The notes below the pieces were generated by a model. It ran no database searches and was not told the DNA's origin. It worked only from the letters and a program-made list of their open reading frames with translations. Positions 21,701-34,800 of a stretch of 64,000 bases of DNA are shown here, one piece after another (the first letter of the stretch is position 1; the number at the start of each line of letters is the position of its first letter). The position numbers were made by a program, and so were the translations under genes. The DNA is from Myxocyprinus asiaticus. Lineage: Eukaryota; Chordata; Actinopteri; Cypriniformes; Catostomidae. Where the stretch lies: assembly GCF_019703515.2 (NCBI RefSeq), contig NC_059374.1, positions 21,508,595 through 21,572,594 of the forward strand. The letters run 5' to 3'.

Positions 21701-24700
21701 TTGATTAGGTAACTGCCCTCTCTAGGTTAAGCTATGGAGCTTAAGGTCAAGCCCTGGCAGGATGCCTGTGTTTTTGCTTTATCTTTGTCAGAATCGACAG
21801 TTGGACAACTGTACACCTTTCTTGTGAATCTGGGATAACCAAACAATCTCCCATAAAAATCAGGAAACTGCAAAGGTCTTGTTTGCTTTTACAAGCCCCT
21901 CTTATGCTGTTAAACAGAATAGATGGCAGTAACCATGTTTAGTCAGAACTATCTGCTTTTTGACCTCTATCATATCAGGGGCTACAAGGTATCCCGGCTA
22001 TGCCTCAAGACACTCACCGTATGTCAGGGAATTCCCGTACCAGCATGCCGACTTCCATTTGGATGGAGGGAGTGTCTTCCAAGAGAATTATCTCTGATAG
22101 GTGAGGAATAACGCTGTCAAGCCATGAGGCAGAGGATTCCTGGATGAGTGCAAATAGACAAGATAACATCAGATACCTATCACGTTTGTCATGCGTCCAA
22201 ATCAGATAACTAAATACTGCCAATGCAGAGACTAATCCATGGAAACCTCAATTTCTGGACCATGTAGATTAAAGCTCAGATTAAAAAGAACTGCCTGGTA
22301 CTAAAGATTTGAATAATGTGCTGCATTTTCAAAAACGCCATGTAGAGATGTCAAAAGTAGTGGTATTTTGGTACCATGTTGATACTAAAATAAAAAACTT
22401 ATCTAAGTACCTATGTGCAGTACTTCTGAATGCTTTATTTTAGGTGTCTTTAAATACAATGTACTAACATCAAAAGGAGTAGGGTTAGGGATAGGGGTTA
22501 GGATTTAGGATAAGCATTGGGGTTAGGGGTAAGGTTAACAGTGTAACTACAGACGTAATTAAATGCAGGAACTTTAAATGTAAGTACAATGCAACGATAC
22601 ATATGTACATAAGTACATTATAGCAAATGCTTAAGTACATTGTAGTTAAAGACACCTAATATAAAGTGGGTCCAAATGTTTTTATTCACTTTTTTAATAC
22701 TCACATTATTATATAACTTTTCAAATAAAGAAGTGTGTTCATTAGCATGTTAGTTTTTGCTATGGTATCAAAATTGGTATTGAGAAATGTCACTGTTCAA
22801 TTTTGGTATTATGGCAACCCTACTGCAACGTACAGAAAGTTAAGTGGCCTTAAACTTCCATGAAAACCACAAGACCCAAACAATAACATCTAGAAAAGGC
22901 TATTTTTTACCCTCATTTCTGGAAAAACATGCCTAGACGATTAAGTATAGGAGCACGTGTTATTCCAATTGAGTTTAAATATCTATGCTCATTACACTAA
23001 GGCAGGTTTTCCTGACTCCCAGTTTGACCTAAAAGACAAGTCATGTCTTCAAAGGCCCAGGCCAGGACATTCTTTCATAAACAAAGGCATCCTGTTGTCC
23101 ACAGAGGTGACAAATGGATGTTTTAACTGGAGAAAGGGGCAGATGCTTCATAGGGAAAAGGAGAGTTTGGGCATGTCATCGAGATGCCCTTTGGAGCCAA
23201 GGGCCTATTTGGCCACCTGTCTCTATGCCCATTCCAGTGGTGCCCATTCTTCAAACTTTCCTTTTGTTTGAAAGATGTCACAACTTGTGTGACCTAATCA
23301 CTAAAAACAGGACATGCCCTTTTGTTAAGTATGACGAATGCTGGAATAAGAGGTTCATGACAAATTTTCCTTATTGACTAATAATAACAACTAATATCTA
23401 ATAATATTTATAATAAGAATATTATTTTTATTCCAAAAGCTTAAATGTCCATTAATGTCCACATTTTCCATTTTACTGTAACATGTGATGTATTGAACTT
23501 TATGCTTATGAGGTCAAGTGAGACACAGTATTTCAAATATACCACTTCTGATTACCATAATCTAGTATATTTTATTAAAGCACTATCACATGAGCAAGAG
23601 TGCTGTATGTACAGCTACCAGCATGGCTTTGATTTGGCTGCAGGCAACAGTTCAACGAACACGTAAATAAATAAGTAGTGAAAAACTATGGGCTGTCCAA
23701 AAAAAAAACCCCCAAAAAAGGCATGCATGGAACTACTTTCTTACGCCACAGGATCTGTCATTGCTAGTCCAAAAGATGTGCCCAAGCCTCTGTTACTAAT
23801 TCAAAAACCACAGTTTAGTACCTGTAACAACAGCTTGGGCTGTTTCTAACAAGTTATTGGATAATATTCATTAATGAACATGCTGCAGCTGTTAATTTAT
23901 CTCTATTCCTCAGCTGTAGTGTGTTAGTAATCCGCTTCGATCATGGAGTATTTCAGTCACGTTCAAGAGTTTTGATGTCAGAGAGAAAACATGTAGGCCG
24001 CCAGTTTCATTCTTGTATATTTCAAGGGAATGTTTGAAAGTTGAAAGTTTATGTCTTCTTCCAGCTTGGAAACTTGTATCAAGTAGGCGCCCTGAGCATG
24101 TTTGATTACCCGTCTGTCGCAATTCTCAGCTGTGATCGGCAGTTATGCTGAAGCTGTTTGTTTAACTCTATTTCTCAGCTATCGTGTAGTAGTAATCTGA
24201 GCGATAATGGAGCGAGAGACAATTCCGGATGACTTCAAAGAAATGCACTGACTCACACAGTTTGTTAACATCAGCTCAATTCGCTCATTGCACACACAAG
24301 ACGTCTTTTGTCGCCACCTACTTGCTCAAATCTTTAATGTCACCGGTGATGAATGAAAATTCACACATTTAGCTGCTCTTACACGTTTGGAATGCCACGA
24401 ACACAAGCGGAGTGATACAAACAGTAAAGTGCCCCAGCACTGATGGTGTGAGCTATCAGCACTCTTAGAATGCCTCTTGTCCAATCAGATTCGAGGACAG
24501 GATCTAACTGTTGTATTTATTTTTATATCTTAGATTTTGTTTAAAGACTCAACATTTATACTTTTAGAAAAAACTTTTTAATTAATGACCTGATCAGTGA
24601 CTTACCAACTCTTTGAAAAGAGTTTTTAGACTCTTTCCCTCATCACGGAGACGGCCAGCCATTCTCTTTCTCATTTTGAGTGACGTGCAGATGATTCTGC

Positions 24701-27700
24701 CCCTCATGATGGCTCGGATATATTCAGTCATCACACGCCTGTGCACCTCCACCACCAGTACCTAAGAGAACACAGTAAGTAGGAGATATGTACAGTCAGC
24801 CAGTCATTTTCTAAAGGGGGTTTATTGTGCAATAATGACCAGCTTACCATACACTGTCCCACTTATTACATGGCTACTTAACAAATAAATACAAAATGGA
24901 CATAAAAATGTATTTGAGTTTAAATTATTGTATTATCTGAGAAGAAAGAGACTGTGGATTGATATCAGAGACATGTAACTATTAAAGCTATGAAATTGTT
25001 TGCATGGTACAATGGTTAATTATAGAGTTCACCGGTAGATAGATTTTATTTGACCACAAAATAACACAACTGATCAATAATAATTAAAAATGATAGAAAG
25101 TTGTGTAATAACAAGGGATAAAACATCATAAAACACTTTATGATAATGTGGCAGTTCTGTGAGAAGAAATGGAAATGATCTTTGTGTACCTCGTAAGGTG
25201 GATTGTCCATCCTGCGAAACTTCTTGAAGTGCTCTTTTATGTGCCCTTCGATTTGCTCAAAAGGCCCTGTGTTGCTCAGCCATTTCCTTTTAACCAGTTT
25301 ATCAAATAAGGGCTGTGTGAGATGGGATGGAAACCACTGGATTAGAAATGACACAAACAGTATTCACTGGAATGTACTATATTTGCCCACATCAGGATGT
25401 GAGAGGTTTTCATATTTAGTTCAAGAGAGTACAGCTAACTTCCTGTAAAAGTTCCATCTTGGTAAAAAGGATGCAGCATAACTATGAGGCCCATGAGAGC
25501 TGGTAATGCCAGTCAGTACAGCAAACACTGAATACTGTTCAGCATCGAGCCAAAAACATCTTTTTCACATAGTCCTGCTATTTTAGTATCTCAGACCTGG
25601 AGTAGCCGTGTAGAAAACAACATCCTTAAGAACAACCCATTGGGGAAACGCTGATAAGATATTCTTTATATTCTTGGACAGAGGCACATGACAAGCATAA
25701 GGTATTTCAAGTGTATGTGCGTGCATGCACCAAAAACATGTCTATTAGAGGAAGTCTGGGGTGATTCGTGGCAACCTCACCCTGATAGGTTCGAAAAGTC
25801 TGTCGTTCAGCACTCTCGTACTCAAGTTGACTATCCTGTCCAGAGCAGTGTTGGCTCTTCGAATGGAGTCCTCACTGGCTGAGGGGTCACACTGCCCACA
25901 ACGTTGCACAAAGCTCCTAAACACACCGTTAAACATAATTAACAAACTGAAACAAACAAAACTTTATATATAAACTAGATTTGCAATTAAGGGCCATTCA
26001 CATCAAATGCATTTTTATCTCCATCTGTGCTGATTTTCAATTGTTTTTCTATTTACACACGCACTAGACAGATATCTTTAACCACTGCGCTGCGTCTTGC
26101 TGTTTTTTAGACAGAGCTTTTAACTTTTTAAAGAGCATTTAGATAAACCTGCATTCTTTTCTACGTGTTGCGCTGCATGTAGCTTTTTTTAATGCAAAAT
26201 GCATTTGGTGTGAACGGACACTTGAAATTTTAGGCAAGCTTAGGTTTTAGGTTGTGTAAATGAGATGCTGCATTAGAGCTGCATTCTGTCAGCTGTGTAT
26301 TATAATCAACACATAACAGCTTCTGTGCCACTTTTGCGGTGTAAATGTGGCTAAAGATGGTTGAACAGATGTGAGAAAGACCAAAAACAATTTAGTATGC
26401 AAATAGATTTAAGAAGCAAGACCAATTGAAATTCAGCATACAAACATTACATTGAGAATTTTACGTTACAATAGGAGATTTTAAAACTGTTAAAAGCATA
26501 AATTTGACACAATAGAAATTTAGATAGCATCTCCATGGCTGAAATTATTTACAAAACAAAGTTTGGGTCAAACGTTTAGCAGTTCAGGCTGAATTAATTG
26601 CAGTTTAATATGTATGGTTAGGGGTTTAGAACAAACCATAACCAGAATCTTTGAGGAATATCAATACAGTGTTGTCTTGCAAGCAATGTAATTAGGAACA
26701 TTTATGAAACCCACCTAAATGGTGGACAGCAGTTGACAAGGGCGATGGTTTTAGCAATGTAACCATCTTCATTTTCTCCAAACCCACTCACTAGCCCCTC
26801 ATGGAACATCTCCACCTTTCTCTGAAAGCTTTGCAAACAAAACTAATGATGTGATTAATGTTCATGGTTATTATGGAATGCTACAATAAGACAACAGAAA
26901 AAGAGTCTAAAGAAATTAAAGGAATATTCCAGGTTCAATACAAGTTAAGCTCAACTGACAGCATTTGTGGCATAAGGTTGATTACCAAAAAAATTATTTT
27001 GACTCATCCCTCCTTTTCTTTAAAAAAAAAAAAAAAAAAAAAGGAAAAATTTAGTTTACAGTGAGGAACTTACAGTGAAAGTGAATAGGGCCAATTTTGG
27101 GAGGGTTTCAAGGCAGAAATGATAAGCTTATAATTTTATAAAAGCACTTACATTAATTTTGCTGTTAAATCTCATGTATTATTTGAGCTGTTTAAGCTGT
27201 TTAAATCGTAATTTTTTACAGTCATTTTAGGCTTTTAGGGTTTGTTCTGTATTATATTCCAACCTGTATAATAAATCTGCTAGTCCATTGAGACTGCACT
27301 GAGCTACTCGTGATCCCAAATGGTGGTTTATGGCTGCAGATCTCTCAAGGTCCTCCTGTAGCCTCTGTAATAAAAAACACAGTCAGGAAAATGTTATATT
27401 AGAGGTTTTTACATTGGTAAACACTAAATCCACATCCACACTAACATATTTTCAGTTGAAAATACATTGATTTTGCTACATTAATGTCTCTCATCTACCA
27501 AAAACAAAGACCTTCAAAAACACTATCTAGTCCTGCATACCTTTGAAACAATGACATTAGCAAATGAAAAACTGAGTTTTTAATCAAAAATGTAGAAGTG
27601 TGGACATGGCCAAAGTGAATAACAATGTGTGAAAATCTATGTTAATTCATCTATTTTGCCTTTATATAATTCTTAAAGACTTGAGCAACACTATCAGATT

Positions 27701-28608
27701 ATGGGTGCGTTTCATTCAGAAGTGATCATGCCTTTGCCCTATTCTCTTTTTCCACGGCTAAAAGGTGTGTGGTTCCAAAATAACAGTCATTCAGAACTCA
27801 CATTTTAAAGTAATATTAATGTTACCACAAAAATTTATTTCGACTCGTCCCTCCTTTTCTTGAAAAAAAAAAAAAAAAGCAGCAGCAAAAATTGAGGTTC
27901 CAGTGAGGCACTTACAATGAAATGGGGATGATTTCTGGAGGGTTTAAAGGCAGAAATGTGAAGCTTATAATTTTATAAAAGCACTTACATTAATTTTTAT
28001 GTTAAATCTCATGTATTATTTGAGCTGCTAAGATTTTACAGTAATTTTAAGGTTTTAGAGTTTACAGTGTAATGTAGTTGTAAAATTGTATATAACTTAC
28101 ACAGAAAAGGTTTGCAAGCGATTGAATCACACTAAAATCATGTTAACACACATGGTTAACATTTTGTGTCTGTACTTTTGAAACAATGTGTATTTTAACG
28201 TTTATGGATTGGCCCCGATTCACTTCAATTATAAGTGCCTCACTGTAACCCAGATATGTGCTTCTTTTAAAGAAAAGAAGGGACGAGTCGAAAATAACTT
28301 TTGTGGTAATCAACATTGTGCCACAAATGCTGTCAATTGACCTTAACTTAGACTGAACCCAGAATATTCCTTTAAGGCGTTTTTATTGGAAATGTAGTTT
28401 GAAGCGATCTTACAGCATGACTATAATGATTGTTCTCCCTACGAAGTGCCCTTCGTAGGATGATTTATACCGTTTGGAAGGCAGGGTATTTTCTAAGCAT
28501 TTTTGCTAGTACCCTTTAGGCCACTAGAGGCCAATGCAGAGCCTGCAAAAACAATATGCTGTTATGCAGGTGTTTTCAAAGTCTTGGACAGTAAGCCTCC
28601 CCTCTGAG

Positions 28609-28686
<78 letters not shown>

Positions 28687-28793
28687 TTTTTCATATTTAC
28701 AAACATACAATAATGTTATATACAGTAGACTTTTACAATAGCAAAGTCAATAATAAATAACACAGCCTATGCTAAATGTAAAAAAAAAAATAA

Positions 28794-28849
<56 letters not shown>

Positions 28850-31800
28850 GCAGGTACTTTCTGGCCACTTATTTGAAGGTATTTCAGGTATAGACCTTTT
28901 TCACACTTCGGGTTTTGGAACATGGAAGTAAACGATTGTAGAGTAAACTTCGACAGTGGTGAATGGGAGTGAATGGGAGGCCACAGCAAATATTATTTTC
29001 ACTTACCTATTTGTTCCAAGAGCAAAAGAAAAAATCCACTATTACATTTGAATAACTTTCCAGAAGAAAAAAAAATAATAGAGTGTTGGATTAAGACAGT
29101 CAGATGGGAGAAGATGCTAAATTTACTGTCAATCTCTCAACAGCTGTAATAGAAACCCCCTCGCAGCTGTGGTAATTCATTTTTTAAAACGAATTCCAGG
29201 GTAATATAATACAAAGCATAATGTTATAAACTTACACTCAATATTTAAAAAATGATCATATAACATTTTTTGCTAGATTTATGCTGCTAAATAAGGCAGA
29301 AACGCGTCATCACTGTCTGTGTAAAAAGTCTATTGTCCTCTAGTGTAATATTATCAAAATTTATCATATTTCAATTGTTGGAGCAATTCACCAATGATGA
29401 TCAATAACCTTTAATTCAGTCTAACAGACTCCTTATACACTGATGCATGATTAAAGGCTATAAACATTTCTATAAATAATATGAAACTTTAGGTTACTCA
29501 CGTAACCCCAGCTCTCTAATAACAGGAGTGAGGTATCTCACTATGGGTAACGCCTCGGGCGTGACCAATCCTGGAAGCACCAATACCACCCAGTCTGTCA
29601 GTTGACAGACCAATCATAGCAGTGATGAGGGAGTCCCACCTCCCTATATAAACCACTGTCATAGGTGCCTACTTCATTCTCCGCATAACTGCCCTTCTGG
29701 CCCCGCCTGCCAGTAGACTTTTCCCCACCTCTCTAGGGCTAGGGAGGGGGACGAGGGGAAGGGAAAAAAAAAGAAAAAAAGAGGAGAGGGAAAGGGCAAG
29801 GCGGAGCAACAGTGAGAGAGAGAGAGAGCGAGGAGAGGGTGAAGAAAAAAACTTTCTCGCCGGTTCCCAGACACACCGTCGCCTGGTCCTCGATCACTCC
29901 TCCACCCTCTGGCGGACGACAGCCGCTCCTCCCCGGGTGGACCGGAGCCAGTCCTCCGACCCCTGGCGGATGGAACGCCCCTCCGTGTTTTGGCAGCCGG
30001 TAGGGAACCCTCCTCCCCTTGCGGATGGTGGCCATTCCTCCGCATCCAGGCGGCTGGCAGCAACTCCTCCATCCCCCATTGGATGGCCGCAGCTTCTCCT
30101 TTGGGTATATGGCAGTGGCGAGGACTCCATGACAGCGCATCCCTCCTCCTTCCCGGGTTTCAGTACCAATATAACAAGGTTATAATGGGAAAGGAGGAGG
30201 TGGGAACCAGCTGAACAATCAAAGTAAAGAGCTGGGGATTGCAGCTCTGAATTTGGTATTATTTTGTGATTTATTTTCATACACTGTTGTGCTCTTGGTC
30301 CACTGCCTGGATGCACAGAGGAGATTTTAATTTTTATCACACACATTTTTTTGTGCAAACTTTCCTCCCCTCTCTTTTCTGACCCCGTGGGTGGAGAGGG
30401 GAGATGCAAACTTGAGTCACTGGGGAAACTAGTGCCAACACCCATTAAATCGTTTGTGTATGAACCGTGTAACACAAAACTTATGGTTTGATTCCCCTTC
30501 CGAGTCCTCTTGGCTGGAGAGTTGGAAAACAAACTCACTTCTTGAGGGAGGAGTGGAACAGTGGATTTTTGGGTAAGGCAGGTCTCGAATGCTTCCCCAT
30601 CCTTTTTCCTCAAATCACACTGCTGCCGCATTGTGGACACCATAGCCCCGAAAAGGGCTTTTGGATCCATTGGGGCATTGAGGAAATCTGTCTTCTCCAT
30701 CTCAGACAGGTCAGACATACCGAGCCAAATAGCCCATTTGCCCACAACAGTGAGACCCATGCTGCGGCCGCAGCTCTGGACAGTCCCTCTTGATGTACGT
30801 AGTTTGAGATCTGCAATAACACAGATCTCTTCCCACAATGCTGCACCGGCACCCCAGCATCAATTTGTCGGCCCATCTCCTCCATCAACTCAAGCGAGGT
30901 GGCGTTAAGAGCCCTTACAGCTAGGGCTGAAGATCGGTAGCTCTTTTGGTAAATGGAGGCTGACAATCTCTCCGTCTGTCCCAGCAATGAAGCGGGAGCA
31001 GACGGAAAAAAAGCCAGACGATCGAGGGTGAAGGTGATTCACCACCAACGCCTCGACTGGAGGGGGACTGGACATCCCCAGATCCTCCATTTCGTGCACA
31101 TCCAGTGTAGAGTAACTTTTAAAAGGCACTCTGTGCGAAAAAGTCTTGTCCCAAAACTGACACATCTACCCTGGCCAGTCTGCTGTGACGGTCAGTCGAT
31201 GGAGAGCTCCTTGCAGCTGGGGTGGGGGGTCTTTCTCCGCTGGTGGCAGAGGAAAATAGGAATCCTCATTATTTGATGCCATGACCCGCACCCTCCTTTC
31301 CAAAACTCTCCGTACAATGTGGGCAACACTCGGGATTAGCGAGTGCGGCCTGTGCATGCCTGACCCCCAGACAGAAGATACATAGTGGGTGGGAATCCTT
31401 CGACAAGATCATAGATCCACAAGCGCACGAACGGGAGGGATCCTTCCCCTTCGCTCCACCGCTCGGTGAGCTTGCAGTTGCCATGACAGAACCTGATCTC
31501 AAGAACACAGAAGCAGTTCACCACAATGTTCCACTTGTTTCTGTGTTAATCCTCTTAGCGTAGAGGTAGAAGCTATAAAAGCTCGAAACTCCGCAGAAAG
31601 AATGCAAACCTGCCTCGACACGCTGGTTCACGCCACCCGGAGAAAACAATATAATACAGCAGAAAATATATTACATTTGACAGTGAATATACTCGCAAAA
31701 AGAACAGCCGCATTCTGCGACATACCTGAATGGTTCGCCTAATGAACTGTTAAGCGACCACTTCTTACAAGTCCTGCTAAGGATAGCTTCCAAAGATCTT

Positions 31801-34800
31801 AATGGGGAAGAGAACGAGAATGAAGTAGGCACCTATGACAGTGGTTTATATAGGGAGGTGGGACTCCCTCATTGCTGCTGTGATTGGTCTGTCAACTGAC
31901 AGACTGGGTGTTATTGGTGCTTCCAGGATTGGCCATACCCGAGGCATTACCCATAGTGAGATACTGAATGAAAGTTAGAAAGAGAACCGTATTTTGCATT
32001 ATTTTTATTAAAAAAATACGGCTTGTCCTCATGACAAAAGGATTACTTAACTGTTTTAGCCTATATCTGCGATGAACTCTCCATCCTAACCCTAACCCAT
32101 CCAAATATGAACTGCTCTTGTCACAAACACATGAAGACACGTCGAACCGATATCATGTTGAACTTGTTATAATGGACACGTCGTGATTTTGTTTTGGATT
32201 TTCTGCATCTTAGACACTTACATCGTCCACTTACATAGTCAGCGAGCATCAGAATAGCCTATCATAATTACAATCCGAATTTAACCATGTATTATACTAT
32301 ATTTCCCACAACAACAACAAAAAAAATACTACCGGCCAAATAGTGAGTTGATTACTCAAACTCTGGTATCTTTTCTCCCTTGATATAACATGTATACAGA
32401 GACAGAATATTTGTATGAATGAACGATTAAGCTGGACTATGGTCTATTAAGCCAATACATTTTAATTTATATTCACAATAAATGTTTATAGTATTTATGT
32501 ATGTTTTGATTTCACTTGGTGAAATTATCATCAATCTGACATCCCCTGACATGCTGTGGCGCCCCCCTGGGGAGGTGCGCCTCCCACTTTGAAAACCATG
32601 GCTGTAATGGAAATAGGCTCACAATGGGGCATGTTTATTTATTTTGGTTCTAGCCAGGAGCCTATTTTTTCACTGCAGTACACAGGGATGCGTGGATGCC
32701 ATTCGACATATCTTTTCATTCAGACAATGGACCTAGTGTCTATAACCTGCTGCAAATGTTGCCGATGGTTGGGAACAGTGGTCCATTTACACACAAAATC
32801 AATACTTAGAAAATTGTGAAGGCAACATGTGATATTTGCACTTGACATATGATGTCAGAGCATGTGATAGATTTAATAAAGTCTATTCTAGTGCATGAAC
32901 TCGAACCAACAAGAATGTGTATGAATTTTCTGTGTTGCAATGTGCAAACCTGAATAACAGTGCGGGCCAGAGGTATCTGATACTCTTCGATGTTCAGGGT
33001 GTCCAGCCACCTCTTCTCCTCCTCCTCCAGAACCTGAGACAGCTCAGTGGTCACTTTCCCCTGGAACACAATAGATCAACTTACCTTTGCAACTTAATAC
33101 ACTTCAACACACTAATTAACAGGGATGGGTCACGTTCCAACAACTAGCTAGGTCACTATTTTATTTAGATTGTCTTTTTTTTATTTAAGTTTTCATATTT
33201 TTAGTGGTCAGGTAAAACCAAAACCAGCCATATTATACAGGGTCTCCTTAAGACCAAATAGTCGACTAGTTGCACAGGCAACTGACCGACTAGTCGATTT
33301 TGAAAACATGTAGTTTTGCCATGAGAGGTGGCATCCACCTAGGAGCTTTGACTAAATACACATTGGAAATGTATGTACAAAATTAAAAACAATCACACTC
33401 TTTGCACATTCTTTGACAAATCTGGCAATGGTCATAAAATATCTTACTAATTCAGGGCTACTTTCAGGATGGGCTTAAAGTTTATTATGTCTGGAGTCTG
33501 GGTCGACTAACATACCAGTGAGCACATAACTTAGAGAAAATACATTCAAGTTGCATAATGAATGAAGGGAAAAATTTGTTGTCAGAGCGACTCCTATTGT
33601 GTGGCGCTCATTGTAGACAGGAAAACTGTGCATTGACCCTGAAATGCAGCACTCCAATTGACCGTGCAGGTTGCAACGACCAGCCATCTCTGTTAGTGAA
33701 CAGGATGTGTCGTTGTTGTACCACTTTGAGGTACATGGAAAAGGCTAGGAGAGAAATTAAAAGGCTAGAAGATAGTCAGTGACGAGGCAGCAAAACAGCT
33801 TTGGTAATTTCAAGTAATTTCAACAGAGCAGCTTTGGCTTCAACAGCACAGAAAGTCTGTTTTGGTGGTGTTAATTGCAAGTCTTTAATGTATTTCTTAT
33901 TTAAATTCGGAAAACTCCTGTTTCATGCTTTTGCAAAAATCTTCTTTAAAGGAATAGTTTACCCAAAAATCTTCTGTGGAACACAAAAGAATAAGTTAGA
34001 CAGAATGCATCTTTTTTACCGTATATAATAGGAGTGTAAATCGATCTTATATCAATTCTCTTATCGATTCTCGCCGATACCTCAAAGTCTGCCGCGATGC
34101 GATTTCGATTCAATTCGATTCAGGGGCCTGCGATCAATATTACGATATTATGTGCCTATTTTACACGATCAATTACATTTATTTTCTCACAAATGCAACC
34201 AAAATCACTAATATTATAATTAATATTTTATTGAGCTTTCTGAAAACTGCAAATCCAGTATGCACTTTGGCACATCCACATCAAAATAAGGCACTTCATT
34301 TGTTGAAAAAAATAATACAGAAAAAAAATATATATATAATACAAAAAATAAAGTCACATATGTGATCATCAATTGTCTGAGGACAGCTCATTGCCTTGTG
34401 GAATACTGTAGGTAAACACTACAGTGACAATTTGTCATCTCTACAACTTCCACAGTTGTATTGAAAAATTCTGTTACAGTTTACTGTGATAAATGTTAGA
34501 AATTGTGTTGATGTAAAGATTTGAAAAGTCACGTAATTGATGTTCGTGCAAGGCAGGTGTTTTCTCTTTACCTCATCAGCGCTGTTCAAAACATAATTTG
34601 ACATGGTTGAATTGCTCCTTAGTGCTTTAAAATATAAAATTCTCATGTAGAATTAAATGGTCACATGCATGACAATATGGAGGGAAGCCCATTTAATCAC
34701 GCATTTAAGCCGCTATGCGCTATCCCGTAACCGGAGAGCTGAGCACAACTCAGTCTTCAATCACTCCGCGAACATCCATGTCCCACATGAGAAGCATATT

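Larger units (their letters stand above)
29512..31968 (-). mobile_element. Non-autonomous DIRS-like element, gag-type ORFs only, with inverted terminal repeats
   Basis: About 160 bases at the left (29512-29680) recur inverted at the right (31818-31968). Shared blocks include 'caatcctggaagcaccaata', 'gtctgtcagttgacagacca', 'gggagtcccacctccctata' and 'actgtcataggtgcctactt'. The CTCACGTAACCCC edge resembles fish DIRS termini. Minus-strand ORFs encode gag-like motifs. I found no reverse transcriptase, RNase H or tyrosine recombinase, so the element is non-autonomous. It lies in intron 5, in the same orientation as the gene. A DNA transposon with long TIRs is the alternative, but the gag-like protein argues for DIRS. 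Confidence 0.6.

Noticed and set aside
22482..22535. Interstitial telomeric repeat
   Set aside because: GGGTTAGG motifs are few and irregular and lie inside a MITE with clear inverted ends.
30953..31276. Plus-strand ORFs opposite the DIRS-like gag pieces
   Set aside because: The minus-strand frames carry the recognisable Cys/His and [11 protein letters not shown] motifs; the plus-strand ORFs are shadows.
28567..32601. A 4-kb hAT element enclosing the DIRS-like element
   Set aside because: The suspected ends share only a short TTTTCAAAGT core and no target duplication could be shown.
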